A stretch of 64,000 nt of DNA from positions 18,559,151-18,623,150 of the forward strand of contig OW121743.1 in assembly GCA_933228675.1 (NCBI GenBank), read 5' to 3'. The translations under genes and the position numbers were made by a program. This document shows, piece by piece, positions 34,016 to 45,412 of this stretch. Below the pieces are notes generated by a model. It ran no database searches. It was not told the DNA's origin and saw nothing but the letters and a program-made list of their open reading frames with translations. The stretch's first letter is position 1; each line of letters begins with the position of its first letter. Source of the stretch: Stomorhina lunata. Taxonomy: Eukaryota; Arthropoda; Insecta; Diptera; Rhiniidae.

Positions 34016-35119
34016 GAAATTCATATCTTAGCTCAATTCATGGATTTATGACACTGGAAAGTAGACATGTCTTCATACTTGCACATTCCATGTAAGAAAA
34101 AAAGAAGCATTTTCTTTTCTAAATGCGGGCGTTTCTTGTTAATTTCTCCTAAAATGGACACAAGTAGTTTATATAATATCCAGTTGATTGGTTGTTTTCC
34201 CTTTTGAAAGTAGTCAATGTGAACCTGGTTCATCCCAAAAAATTGTTCGGCAAGACTTTATTAGCTAAAATCCTAACTTTGCCGTTAATTCACCCCGATA
34301 ACCCCACTGTTTGACCTCTGGTATGTTGTGGTTTATTCACATTACATCCATTGTTAAATGGTTGTCATCTCAAAGAAAGCTGAAAAATCTCTTAGGTATA
34401 AGAAAACCTAAGAAATTTTTCAGAATTAAAACCACTGAAGTCACGTAAGATGCCTATGATGTCCACAATCCCTTAACACTTTTAATCTCCGATTGGGTTA
34501 AACTACATATTAAATTTGTTCAATTGTTTCGCTTAATGAGATCTCAACTTATCTTCTGATGGTTCGGTATCTTCTGTACTTGAGCCGTTACATTAAAATT
34601 AAGAATCCACTTTTTTACCATGGAAAATTATGGTGCAGAGTGCCTACAACATTTATCAAGCACATGAAATTCACCTTCCTACGCTTTCTCCTCAGACCCC
34701 GAGGCATTTTCCTATAAATGGCTGAAAATAAATTTTGATAGCAGTCAATGGACAGTTGAATTTTGACAAAGGCTATGTTGTTATTTAAGCGGGGAAATCA
34801 AAAGGACACGGATTTATTGATCTGTCCTCATAGGTATATTTTATTTTTAGAAAATAATTTTTGACATTATTCCCTTTAACTTTTCATATCAAAAATGTTA
34901 TACATTCTTACCTTATATGATGTTGGATACCAAGCAACGGTTCCGATTGGTCTTAAGTTGGTAAGACCAGACTTATCTTGGTTATTCTTCATCTCAACTG
35001 TGGACACTGACCTCCTCGTGGTATCACCCGGGGAACTACGTTAACACCTGTTAATGTAGTTAGCTAACATGTGCCGTGAGTTCCCACATAAGAACTATAA
35101 AAATATGGGTTAGGACGTG
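34016..35119. other. Spacer between inverted retroelement tails
   Basis: Moderate complexity with no clear domain. A 66-codon minus-strand ORF (34033-34233) includes KRPHLEKKMLLFFLHGM and HKSMN, faintly like the mariner QKRPxLxNRxxxxFHxDNAxxH block, but the catalytic Asp and downstream SPDLAP motif are not visible, so I leave it unassigned. Confidence 0.35.
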
Positions 35120-35350
35120 GGGCTAGTAACCCACTCCTGGAAATACATTTACTATGAAAAAGCTAACATTAGAATTAAAAAGGCCTCCCTAATGTTAGAA
35201 GAGGACTTCGGTGGAAAGACCAAATAAAGGAATATTATTCAAAGCTTGGCCTACGAATTTGGAGAATATGGAGAAGAAGATCGAAGCGCATGGAATTATA
35301 AATTATGTTCGGTCTTTGGCCTTAACAGGTTCTAAATATAGGCCATTTAA
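35120..35350 (+). pseudogene. C-terminal remnant of an RTE-like ORF (inverted partner 2)
   Basis: Plus-strand sequence reading RGLRWKDQIKEYYSKLGLRI and then WRIWRRRSKRMEL before a stop. This fits the GRPxLRWxDxI...LGVxNW...A-DR-EWR end of RTE-like ORFs. GGCCTTAACAGGTTCTAAAT at about 35319-35338 also occurs, slightly changed, at about 49882-49901, indicating a third tail of the family. Confidence 0.5.
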
Positions 35351-35584
35351 GTAAATTAAAATACATTCTTATCCTCTAATTTATTAAAGTATAATAAAAT
35401 TATCAAAGGCTTATTGTAGTAATTTTGTATGGACAATTTTATTTATAAGCTTGTCATAACTATATTTTTCTTTTATAAATAATATTTATATCAATTTCTC
35501 ACAAATTTCCTATAAATCTACCAAGTTTTTTTTTTTTAATTCTTTCAAAATTAATGAATTTTAGTGATTTATTAAAATCTTTAT

Positions 35585-35735
35585 ATCACCGACGTTGTTT
35601 TTACTCAACGGCGGCTTTTAAGCTATTGTTAACCAGGCAGCATTGAACTGTTATTCAAATTAACGGGTTTTGCTGTAATGTTAATTTACATTAAGAACAG
35701 TGTTGCCAAAAGTAAGAAAAACTTGGTTAAGAGTT
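35585..35735 (-). repeat. Dispersed GGCAACACT...GCCGTT family, inverted copy
   Basis: Read on the minus strand: TTTTGGCAACACTGTTCTTA, TAACATTACAGCAAAACCCG, TTCAATGCTGCCTGG, AGCTTAAAAGCCGCCGTTGA. It closely matches 28999-29150 in the opposite orientation about 6.5 kb away. Confidence 0.75.
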
Positions 35736-37370
35736 TTAAAGAATAAATCAAGAAAATTTCAAGATAACTATTAATATTAAGGGGATTTCGATGAAATTTA
35801 TGAGAAAGATCAGAAAAAGTGTATAACAACCTAAGGAACATTCTGTTATCTATGACTCCCAGTGGAGCATAGGGCCTCAGGAACATTAGAGAGAAGGTAT
35901 TTCTAAAAGAATTCGGTTTGAAGGGCAAGTTTAAGTGAAAATTTCAGAGATTTAAAAAAAGAATTTATTGTTTTTATGGTAATATATTCTGAAAAACTCT
36001 TTGAAAGGAATACATGTTTAATGTCATTTAATGGTCTGCAGGGGATTTACATGTATTTTTTCGGTAAAATATTTATATGTATATATTTTTGGGGAAAGTA
36101 TTTTGGGTAATTTGAGTTAAAAAACCATAAAGTTAAATTCGTTCAATTTTTAAGAGAAGTTCGAAATGAAGATTTTGTAGCTAGTTATGGTTTCCATGGA
36201 GTATAAGGATGTCAATATTGAACATTTTTTAAAGAAATTTATGAAATTTCTAGCTCAATTATACATGTATACTCTTTCAAGAAAAGTTTTTGGGAAATGT
36301 TAGTTAAAAAGCCAAAAACTTGTATTCAGTTGTTAACAAAATTTCCAAAAAATATCAAGTTATCTAAGAAAAACTAAACAATTTTATGTCTATTTAACTG
36401 TAATTTCCAAAATACTTTCCCATTTTTACCTAATTTCCTTTCACACTTCAATTAGTTTCTTGGAAAATTTGTTTTTTTTTTCTATCAACTTGAAATTGAC
36501 AACACTTGAATTCCATATAATTAAACTTAATTTAAACACTTAATAAGTAAAAATAACTATTTCAGAAACTTGCTCTTATTAAAACTAGAAGACATCCATC
36601 AATATTGATTACCAATTGAAATAAAAACTTTCCCGTTCCACACAAAAAAAAAAAAAAAAGCAAATACTTAGTAGTGAAAACGAAAAACTTTCTAATGTAA
36701 AACCAAACTATCAAACTCAATTTAGATGAATTAAAATGAAACGAAAACATTCAAGAGTCCTTCGTTGACACACATAAAGCTTTAAAGAATATACTTAGAC
36801 GTGGAATATATAAACTCAAAACGACTTGAAAATGTCTGCCAATGACTTGTTATATGTATGTACGTAGAATATAAACCAATGATATGATATCGAATATCAA
36901 TGCCACAAAATAAACTAGGAAAATTCTCTAATGATTTTATGCCACATCACACAAGTGTTTCCCCCCCCTACAAACATTTGCAGACGTAGTCGCGGAAGGA
37001 AGAAAGACTTGGCATATAAAACTGAAAATAGAGAAATTTTGCTTTAAATTTTTTTCTTTTAAATCTAAAACATTTTCCCTATATTTGAAATGCCGTTTTC
37101 TTGAAGCTAATATAAATTATCTTGGAAATATTATAATCAATTGTTAACCAATTGAAGCTAAAACTTTATTAAATGTTTTTGATGGTTCTTTAACTAACAA
37201 CTCCTTCAACTTTTCATGGAAAATTTATGGGAAATTTTCTAAGAGCATTTATATATTTTAACAATTATGAGAGAATTTTGATTAGCTGTAAAAGTACTTC
37301 AAATTTGTGGCATTTATAAGAGGGTAATAATAATGAAAATCTACTAAATGGTTTTTAGATACTTAAGCCT
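35736..37370. other. Non-genic stretch with one micro-insertion
   Basis: AT-rich. It contains the 36-bp retroelement scrap at 35843-35878. Apart from that no repeat, RNA or gene is recognised. Short minus-strand ORFs (35686-35928, 36562-36750) lack domains. Confidence 0.45.
35843..35878 (-). mobile_element. 36-bp 3'-end scrap of the RTE-like element with 9-bp target duplication
   Basis: Minus-strand sequence GGCCCTATGCTCCACTGGGA followed by GTCATAGATAACAG matches the 3' terminus of the element at 30732-32103 (GCCCTGTGCTCCACTGGGAG, then TCAAGGATAACAG). It is flanked by AGGAACATT at 35834-35842 and 35879-35887. Confidence 0.75.
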
Positions 37371-37845
37371 GTTAAATTTGAGTGATTGATTTCAATTGGA
37401 AATGCTAATTCCCAGATAAAAGGCAGCTTTAGTTTATTAGTTTTGGCAGCCAAAACAACAAAATAGTGGAGGGAGGCTTAGGAAAAATAGACCCTCAAGC
37501 TTAAAGAGCATTTAATGGCAAACTGTAAAATTTGAGTGATTGATTTCAATTGAAAATGCTAATTCCCAGATAAAAAGCAACTTTAAATCATTAGTTTTGA
37601 GAGACAAAAGAACAAACGATTGAGGCTTAGAAGAAATAGACCCTCAAGCTAAAAGAGCATTTAATGACAAACTGTTAAATTTGAGCGATTGATTTTAAAT
37701 TGAAATGCTAACTCCCAGGAAAAAAAGCAGCTTTAGATCGTTTCAGAATCAAAAAAAATAAAGTAGTGGTAAGAATGACAGAGGCTTAGAAGAAATAGAC
37801 CATCAAGCTTAAAGAGAGACAGCGTTTAATGCCAAATATTAAAAA
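37371..37845 (+). repeat. Three tandem copies of a ~150-bp unit
   Basis: Copies begin near 37371, 37525 and 37674. Each carries AAATTTGAGTGATTGATTT, AATGCTAATTCCCAGATAAA, GGCTTAGAAGAAATAGACC and CTCAAGCTTAAAGAGCATTT. They differ by point changes and small indels. No coding potential. Confidence 0.85.
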
Positions 37846-37904
37846 AAATCAATCTTTTAATAGAGAAAATAACGCCATTATTTTGATTTCACAATTTTAT
37901 TTAT

Positions 37905-38180
37905 AATTTTATTATACCCTTCACCACCAAAGGTGGAAAGGATATATTGGGTTTGTGCTGATGTTTGTAGCGCATAGAAATATCGGCCTGACACCCAACC
38001 GATCGACTCAGAATCACTCCCTGAGTTAATGTACCGATGTCCGTCCGCCTGGTTGGCCGGCCGGATATCCATATAATCTTGTAATCAAAGTACAGATCTT
38101 GACTTTAAAGACAATTTAATGAAATTTGGCACAGCCTCAAATTTTGACCCAAGGACAATCCCTATACTTTTTGGGCAAAA
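37905..38180 (-). repeat. Dispersed fly repeat with TATACCCTTCACCA start
   Basis: ATTATACCCTTCACCACCAA, TTTGTGCTGATGTTTGTAGC, CCGATCGACTCAGAATCACT, GATGTCCGTCCGCCTGG and TAATCAAAGTACAGATCTTG in order. I recognise this arrangement as a common interspersed repeat of flies, but cannot assign its class. Confidence 0.5.
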
Positions 38181-38940
38181 TTAGATAACTATTTCGGGTA
38201 CCTCTCGAAGAGATGCCTTTCCTGAATTGAGTTTTTAGCCCTTTACAGCCACAAATTTAATTGTATTTCAATAATATTCAGCGTAACCGAAATCATTTAC
38301 TTATTTTATCCCATATTTGACCATGCCTTCCATACAATAGCCCTTTAAACAGCCAGAAAAGCACATAAAAGCTTGTAATTCTAAAGATTATTGATAAGAT
38401 AATAATCGATCCTCAATTGACACTTGCTCTCTTATCAGGTCCTCAGCCAAAAATGACATAAATCTACTTAAATCTGGAAATTTTGAAAAAAAATAAAAAT
38501 AAATACATATAAAGGGTTTTTCAATAAGAGCGCTACAAAAGTTTTTTTTTAATAAAAAAATCAGATAACTATTTCGGGTACCTCTCGAAGAGATGGCTTC
38601 CCTGAATTGAGTTTTTAGCCCTTTACAGCCACAAATTTAATTGTATTTCAATTATATTCAGCATAACCGAAATCATTTACTTATTTTATCCCATATTTGA
38701 CCATGCCTTCCATACAATAGCCCTTTAAACAGCCAGAAAAGCACATAAAAGCTTGTAATTCTAAAGATTATTGATAAGATAATAATCGATCCTCAATTGA
38801 CACTTGCTCTCTTATCAGGTCCTCAGCCAAAAATGACATAAATCTACTAAAATCTGGAAATTTTGAAAAAAAAAAAAATAAATGCATATAAAGGGTTTTT
38901 TAATAAGAGCGCTACAAAAGTTTTTTTTTTAATAAAACAA
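38181..38940. repeat. Recent 380-bp tandem duplication that includes a mariner end
   Basis: Two nearly identical copies, 38181-38560 and 38561-38940, both starting CAGATAACTATTTCGGGTAC or a one-base variant. Each ends with AAGGGTTTTTNAATAAGAGC and GCTACAAAAGTTTTT, the left terminal repeat of the mariner at 38891. The duplication therefore happened after the mariner inserted and copied about 50 bp of its end. Confidence 0.9.
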
Positions 38941-39693
38941 AAACACGCTTGCAGAAGTCCAGACGCTGAACCCAATTTTCGACGGTTTTCAAGCATTAAT
39001 TGACCGATACTGCTGCAATTTTACGTTTGATATTCCTAAGAAGTTCATTAATCGTCGCTGGCTTGTTGGCATAGATCATAGACTTGACGTAGCCCCACAG
39101 GAAATAGTCTAACGGCGTCAAATCATACGACTATTTTGTGAGATAACACGTTCTTCAGACTTGGTTTTCAATAAATTGATTGTGACATTCGCTGTGTGGC
39201 CTGTGGCGCCGTCCTGGAACTACACGTCCTCCAAATCCATATCCAATTGGGGCCAAAAATATTTGGTTATCATTGAACGGTAGCGATTCCCATTCACAGT
39301 AACGTGCCGGTCTAATCATCACGGAAGAGGTACAACACAATGACGCCGTCGGCCCATAAATCGCACCAAACTTTTTCGAGATGCAATGATGACTCATGGA
39401 GTACGTATTGATTGCTGCCTGATCATTAACGCATATTATGTTTATTGACGAAGCCTTTCAGCCAGAAATGAGCCTTATCGCTGAAGTTGATTTTTCTCTT
39501 AATGTTGAGGCCGCTGACTCCGAATTTCGGTAGTAAATTTAAATAATTTCGACTCGTTGTAGGCTCGTATATCTTTCCTTCATGAAATGGCATACCTTAC
39601 TAAAGCGAAATGTCAAAAGAGCAACAATAAATATGGCGTCGTCTGCTGTCCCTGTCGCTGTACTTTTTGTAGCGTCCCTGTTGAAAACCCCGA
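38891..39693 (-). mobile_element. Internally deleted mariner-like element
   Basis: An 803-bp element between TA dinucleotides (38889-38890 and 39694-39695). The left end is AAGGGTTTTTTAATAAGAGC + GCTAC; the right end read inward is TCGGGGTTTTCAACAGGGAC + GCTAC. These are equal-length imperfect inverted repeats. A decayed transposase lies on the minus strand. Confidence 0.8.
38945..39515 (-). pseudogene. Mariner-family transposase remnant
   Basis: Transposase of the Tc1/mariner superfamily, read from about 39515 downward. NFSDKAHFWLKGFVNKHNMR corresponds to the first catalytic Asp block (normally SDEAHF). The following part matches the GAIYGPT and YxxM regions with frame changes. FQDGATGHTANVTINLLKTK carries the second Asp block. 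DYFLWGY-like codons (LFPVGLRQV in a shifted frame) and the KRxDFCKRVF-like end follow. Several stops and frameshifts break it. The N-terminal helix-turn-helix part is missing, consistent with internal deletion. A 68-codon plus-strand ORF (39582-39788) spans the right end and is incidental. Confidence 0.7.
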
Positions 39694-39894
39694 TACATAT
39701 GAGGTCTTTAAGGCATAAGGAAAACTTGTTACATTGTTGGTCTAAATTTGACCTTAGTAGTGAAGGGTATCACTATAGTCTGGCTTGACTGACTATAGCT
39801 TTTCTCACTTGTTTATTCCTAAGGAATTTTAATGAAATTTTTCTAATTTATTTAAAAAAAATGTGGAGAATTATATTTCTTTTATTGTAGTTAT

Positions 39895-40620
39895 TCACAA
39901 TTTTTCCACTTTGGTTAACTTTAGCTTTTTCTTAACTTTGGCAACACTTTTTCTCACAACAAAAGCTACTCTGCTTTTAGAGTTCAGTGTTGTCGGGTTA
40001 ACGTCATGTTGAAAGCCGTCGTTAAGGCAAAATAACGCCGTTGATTGAAAGATTTTAAAAAAATCGGCTAATAATGGCGGAGGATGAGAATGAAGAATGA
40101 GAATGAGTTTCGAACAATTTAGCTGCAGGGAGATGAAGCCAATAATTTTAGTTTTTTAAAATTTTTCCACTTTGGTAAACTTTAGCTTTTTCTTACCTTT
40201 GGATACACTTTTTGTTAGAACAAATGTTGCCTTGTTTCCAGAGTTCAGTGTTATTTGGTTAACGTCATGGTGAAAGCAGTTGTTAAGAAAAATAACGCCG
40301 TTGATTGAAAGATTTTTTAAGAATGAATAGAGTTTCGCGCATATAAATTATATGAAGATTTCGCCAATAATATATTCTAATGCGAATTCGCCATTTCTAC
40401 CTTAGCAGTTAATAATTTGGTAATTTAAAAAAATATCGATATTAAAATCAAGTCTATAAGTTCATAAAATCGCTTAAAATGGCGGAGGCTGAGAACGGAT
40501 ACAGCTTCATCGCAATTTAGCTGCAGAGAGATGTCGGCAATGATATATTCTTATTAGATCTTAGGAGTTAATAACCTAATAATTCAAAAAGAATCGATAT
40601 TAAAGTTAGGCCTCAATATT
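39895..40620 (+). repeat. About three tandem ~220-270-bp units containing the GGCAACACT...GCCGTT family
   Basis: Unit 1 (39895-40140) and unit 2 (40150-40400) share TTTTTCCACTTTGGT(T/A)AAC, TTTAGCTTTTTCTTA, AGAGTTCAGTGTT, GTTAACGTCATG, AAATAACGCCGTTGATTGAA and AGATTTT. A partial third (40440-40620) shares AATGGCGGAGG, TTTAGCTGCAG and GAGATG with unit 1. This is the only place in the window where the dispersed family is arranged in tandem. Confidence 0.7.
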
Positions 40621-42294
40621 CTTTCGACCTAATATAAATGAACAATGTTTCCACTGGTTGATAAAAATGACCCAATAATTCAAATTTTTTATTAAAATGC
40701 TGACCAAAACTCGCGATAAAACTTCATTTCAATTTATTATACTACAAACTTTTAAAGAACAATTAACCAAATCCTTAGCAATTTTCTTTATTTCTCATTT
40801 ATTTTGTTTTTATTTGTCGATGCTAAACTTTAGCTTTTTTTGCTTGACTCTATCTTAAATTGACTACTTGACTACTTAATTGGCGCTAGTTCTTCGTTTT
40901 TTTTTTTTTTTTTTTTTTTTTTTGACGCTTACTCTTGGCACTTAATTCAGTCTTAAACACTCGAGTAAACTCTTTTTCGGTTTTGTAAACAGTTCAATAC
41001 AAAAGTTTTAAGAGGAAAAGGAAAAAAACTTAAAAGGCAATATCGATTACTAAAAAAACTAAATAGAAAGTTTAAGTACACAAAACTCCAAAGTCACACA
41101 GACAAAGTTTTTTTTCTCAAAATTCTTCAACACTCTTTAAAAACAGAACAAAAAATATAAAACTTAATAAATTGAAGATTTTTTTTATATAAAACAAGCG
41201 CCAGTTTTTTTTTTTATCCAAACAGACTTTAAATGGTGAAGAGCTATTTAATGAATGGCAAAAGGGTTTTCCAGCTCAATTATTAATTAAATGACATTTT
41301 AATGAGTTCTTTTATAAAAAACAAAATAAAACTGCTTTAACCGAACAAGTGCATCAAAGTCATTTACAGCTATGAAAATACAAAAAAATCTGGGAAATAA
41401 AAGCGGGTATCAGGGGGAAGGGAGTGTGATATCATTTGTATTTTAAGTGATTAAAATTTGAGTGCCATTCAGTTTTATACAAATTACTGATGTTGATGAT
41501 GAGGAAAGGCAAACTTAGCTTATAACACCAGCTCCAAAGTAACATTAACCATCTGGGGATGTTGTGTGGAAATAGTTCAGTTAAATTTTATGACAATTCA
41601 TTTTGGAGGGGATTTTGCATGTGCTATATGTTTGGATCCATGTTAATATGCTTTACTGGTTGAATGCCTTTTGAATTGAATACAATTGTGGTTAATGTTG
41701 GTGTATCGTCATCGTTGTCGTTGATCTGAATGATGGCAATTGCTAAAGCCTTTTGGAGCGGTTTGCAGTACATGAGTTTAGTGGGGAGGGGACGTGGGGT
41801 ATAACACATCATTTAATGGCTTGTCATTTAAACACAATGCTAATTTATGCAATTGAATAAGAGTCAAATAGAAACAAAACAAATTAGATGGACTTTGAAA
41901 TTTTTAAAGTACAAATTTTAACATAGTTTGTTGGCTATATTAGCACATTATATATATTAATGATACTTTTGTCTCTCCTAACAAATCATGGATAAATAAA
42001 TTTTCGTTTGAAACATTTAGAAAATTAAATGATTTTGTGGAATAAGGGAATTTTTAGATTAAGAAACAAATTTAGAAAAATATTTTTTTAAACACTTGCT
42101 TTTACTTAACACTTTCAATCAATTCTTTTTCATTAGATTTCTTTAATTTTCTATAAATTATAAATTCCTTAACCTTTCCTTTACCCAAAAGGCATTCAAA
42201 TAAATTCCTCAAACTTCCCTCTATTCAAAAACTGAAATTCATTAAAAATTTTAAAAAATTGTTAAAATTATCAATGATTTAATAAGATCTTTAA
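40621..42294. other. Mostly unique non-genic stretch
   Basis: A 27-nt T run lies at 40897-40923. Sequence around 41400-41880 is of higher complexity than its surroundings and free of repeats, so it may be unique intronic or regulatory DNA. The 62-codon minus-strand ORF at 41624-41812 shows no domain. Confidence 0.4.
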
Positions 42295-42490
42295 AGTAAC
42301 GGCGTTATTTTTATTTAACAGCGGCTTGTTAGCTTTTTCTAACCAACCGACTCCGGACTGTTAAACAAACTAACGGTTGTTTGTTTTTGGACTTGTTTAC
42401 ATTGATGTAGGAGAACTCTCTCTTTAATTTGAATAACATGAAACTTTCATGATGAAAGTGTGAAAGCTTTTAAGAGTGTTGCCATTGTAT
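42295..42490 (-). repeat. Dispersed GGCAACACT...GCCGTT family, inverted copy
   Basis: Minus-strand reading gives GGCAACACTCTTAAAAGC at the start, AACAGTCCGGAGTCGG, AGCTAACAAGCCGCTGTTAA and AAAATAACGCCGTTAC at the end, with a longer middle than other copies. Confidence 0.6.
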
Positions 42491-43304
42491 TGTAATATGT
42501 GTTTTGTGTAGTTGGTTTGATTTTTGATTCTTTCGAATAAATTACAATTTCTAAGTTCTGAATTCATAGAAATTTAAAAAATCGTGTTATTTAAATTAAA
42601 AAGTCATTTACTTATTATGAAAAAGAGGAAATACTTTGTAAATTTTTGTTAAAATTATGACTTAATTTTATATGACGCATAGTATTGTGTAGCTTATAGA
42701 AAAATTGCTACAACAGTGTAATTCAAGTGTTGTCGTGGTGTTCTAAAAAATTTTTGTGATAAAAAGTTTGAAATTATAAAAATTTTTTAGTTTCTATGAA
42801 AAAATGGAAATACTTTGTTTTGATTAAAATTATAACTTCATAAATATGACGCATATCAATGTTATGACACTATTATGAATATTGTTACCACAGTGCAGTT
42901 CAAGTCTTGCCGTTATGCATTTTATAATGAAAGATTTGAAATCATTTTATGAAAAAATGAGATATTTTTTAAATTTTGTTTAAAATTATGACTTCATTTT
43001 AAAAGACGCATATCATTGTCCAGCTATTATGAAAAGTGTGACGACAGTGTTATTCAAGTGTTGCCGCTATGCATTTTCTAAAGAAAAATTTGAAATCATA
43101 GATTTTTTTTTAAATTTTCTAATTGTGATATTTTCTGAAAAGAAAGAAAATATTTTGTAAGTTTTGGTGTACTTGAATTACACCAAAACTTACAAAATTA
43201 TCATAGAAATTTTAAAAAAGTGTTACCATAGTGTTATTCAAGTGATGCCGTTGTATTGCAAAAACATAAAGTTTTTGAATAGAAATGTTAAATAATTATA
43301 TATT
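42475..43304 (+). repeat. Tandem array of ~160-180-bp GTGTTGCCG units, left half
   Basis: Units with a CAAGTGTTGCCG(C/T)TATGCATTT core lie near 42475, 42728, 42900, 43058 and 43243. Between cores are ATTATGACTTCATTTTA, GACGCATATCATTGT and TATGAAAAAATGG. The array is cut at 43305-43317 by a retrotransposon and seems to continue at 45633. Confidence 0.7.
43152..43198. repeat. Perfect 20-bp inverted repeat, 7-nt loop
   Basis: ATTTTGTAAGTTTTGGTGTA (43152-43171), loop CTTGAAT, then its exact reverse complement (43179-43198). It lies inside one ~170-bp unit and is absent from the neighbours, so it arose locally. Confidence 0.95.
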
Positions 43305-43329
43305 TATACAAAATCTGAATATTTATATA

Positions 43330-45412
43330 CTGAATTAGATTCTCTGACGCTATAGCAGAGTCAGGAAAATGTCTTAGCACCATGTCACAACGTCTTAAAA
43401 CAGCTCTTGACATACTCTGGGGTGCCTCCAACGGCCTGGGAGTCAATCTCACTAAAACGGAACTTGTACCTTTCTCGTGGATATACAAAATACCCACTTT
43501 TACTCTCGCAAAATTTAATAAGGTAGAACTTGTGTTCACTGACCACGCCAAATATCTTGGGGTCATTTTGGACTCAAAACTGTCCTAAAGCCTAAACACC
43601 CAATTCAGGGTGTCCAAAGTATCCACTGCACTCTACTCATGTAGGGGGACCATAGGTAAAACCTGTGGTCTTAATCCCACCAATACTGCCTGGCTCTTCG
43701 ACATCGTGGTCAAGTCTATACTAAAATGTATGGTGCGCTGGTTTGGTGGCCTGCACTCACCAAGGCAAACCATAGGGATTCTCTTAACAAAATTTTAAGA
43801 TCGTCCGCTTTAATAATTACCAGTGCCTGAAGGACTACACCATCTAAGGCGGTCTTTGACATGCTAAACTGGCTCCCAGTCGGACTAATGGCACAGCAAA
43901 TTGCCCTTTACTTGGCTGTCCGACTTAGCACTATTGGAACCTGCTACCACTCACAAACCGGTCACTCCACTATTTTGGATAAAATTACTAACATCCCTAA
44001 CCGCATAGACTACTTTACTGTAACTATCTCTGGAGACCCCTCATCTCTAGACGACAGCAGTCTGGGGTATACACGGACCGATCGAAGTCAAAGATAGGTG
44101 TAGGCTTCTTCATCCCACTTTTAGGGAAGGAAATTGGCTTCAGGCTCTCTGATCAATGTAGTATTCTTCAATCCGAGAAATCGGCCATACATAAAGCAGT
44201 CAAATGGTTAAGATACCACAGAATATTATATTCGGATATTCGTTTCTGTATTGACAGTCAAGCTGTCATAAAATCCCTTTCTAATGTTCACACGACATCT
44301 GTTCTTATCCACGAATGCCGGCCATCTCTTAACGAGATGGTGAGACATTGCAATATCGAACTATTCTGGGTACCCGGGCACAACAACATACCTGGTAATT
44401 CCACTGCGGACAAACTTACAAAGTCCGGTGCTCTCCTGACTCAGGATAACATCGACCAATTTACGGGCTTACCGCTATCCGCCTGCAAATCAATAATTAG
44501 GCAATTTCTTTATGCGTCAGCGCAGAGCAATTCGTTTCTGTATTGACAGTCAAGCTGCCATAAAATCCCTTTCTAATGTTCACACGACATCTGTTCTTAT
44601 CCACGAATGCCGGCCATCTCTTAACGAGATGGTGAGACATTGCAATATCGAACTATTCTGGGTACCCGGGCACAACAACATACCTGGTAATTCCACTGCG
44701 GACAAACTTGCAAAGTCCGGTGCTCTCCTGACTCAGGATAACATCGACCAATTTACGGGCTTACCGCTATCCGCCTGCAAATCAATAATTAGGCAATTTC
44801 TTTATGCGTCAGCGCAGAGCAATTCGTTTCTGTATTGACAGTCAAGCTGCCATAAAATCCCTTTCTAATGTTCACACGACATCTGTTCTTATCCACGAAT
44901 GCCGGCCATCTCTTAACGAGATGGTGAGACATTGCAATATCGAACTATTCTGGGTACCCGGGCACAACAACATACCTGGTAATTCCACTGCGGACAAACT
45001 TGCAAAGTCCGGTGCTCTCCTGACTCAGGATAACATCGACCAATTTACGGGCTTACCGCTATCCGCCTGCAAATCAATAATTAGGCAATTTCTTTATGCG
45101 TCAGCGCAGAGCAATTGGTCATTGGAAACCACTTGTTCAATATCCAGGCAAAGATGGCCCACTTACAACATTAAACGTTCTAAAAGCTTGGTAGCTCTAC
45201 CACGCCACAGACTCCGCAACCTAATCTCAACCCTAACAGGTCATTGCGTTTTTGGGCTGCATGCCAGAATACTTAACCTTCAATTCTATGACTACTGTCG
45301 CAGATGTCATAACATAGAAGAGGAGGAGACAGTGACTCATCTTCTCTGTCACTGCCCCGCCCTTTCAATTTTAAGGGCTCTTTATTTGTGGAAGGAAGCC
45401 TTTTCTGCATGA
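43330..45412 (+). pseudogene. Retrotransposon ORF2 C-terminal half (RT thumb, RNase H, CCHC-like), broken
   Basis: It starts with FSDAIAESGKCLSTMSQRLK (the YADD is mutated), then GLGVNLTKTELVPF and HAKYLGVILDSKLS, typical of the RT C-terminus. A stop follows at 43586-43588. Frames shift near 43790 and again before 43861 (MLNWLPVGLMAQQIALYLAV). RNase H starts at VYTDRSKSKIGVG (about 44068; first Asp), with SEKSAIHKAVKWL (Glu), FCIDSQAVIKSLS (Asp) and FWVPGHNNIPGNSTADKL (last Asp) present. The segment from FCIDSQA to ASAQSN is repeated three times with +1 shifts. The final 45116-45412 part ends with CRRCHNIEEEETVTHLLCHC, a C-x2-C...H-x3-C arrangement (the exact spacing is unverified). Not functional because of stops and the triplication. 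Confidence 0.85.
44241..45116 (+). repeat. Tandem triplication of a 292-bp RNase H segment
   Basis: Copies begin CGTTTCTGTATTGACAGTCA at 44241, 44533 and 44825. Copies 2 and 3 appear identical. Copy 1 differs at two sites I can see (GCTGTCAT against GCTGCCAT; CTTACAAAG against CTTGCAAAG). 292 is not a multiple of 3, so each copy shifts the frame. ATT stands before copy 1 and at the end of copy 3, a 3-bp microhomology at the break. Confidence 0.95.

Noticed and set aside
34033..34233. Mariner transposase remnant on the minus strand
   Set aside because: Similarity limited to a weak KRPHLEKK...HKSMN stretch without catalytic motifs or TIRs; left unassigned.
41624..41812. 62-codon minus-strand ORF with DNDDDTPT stretch
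   Set aside because: The acidic stretch comes from a small GTCATCGTTGTCGTTGAT microsatellite-like run; no other support.
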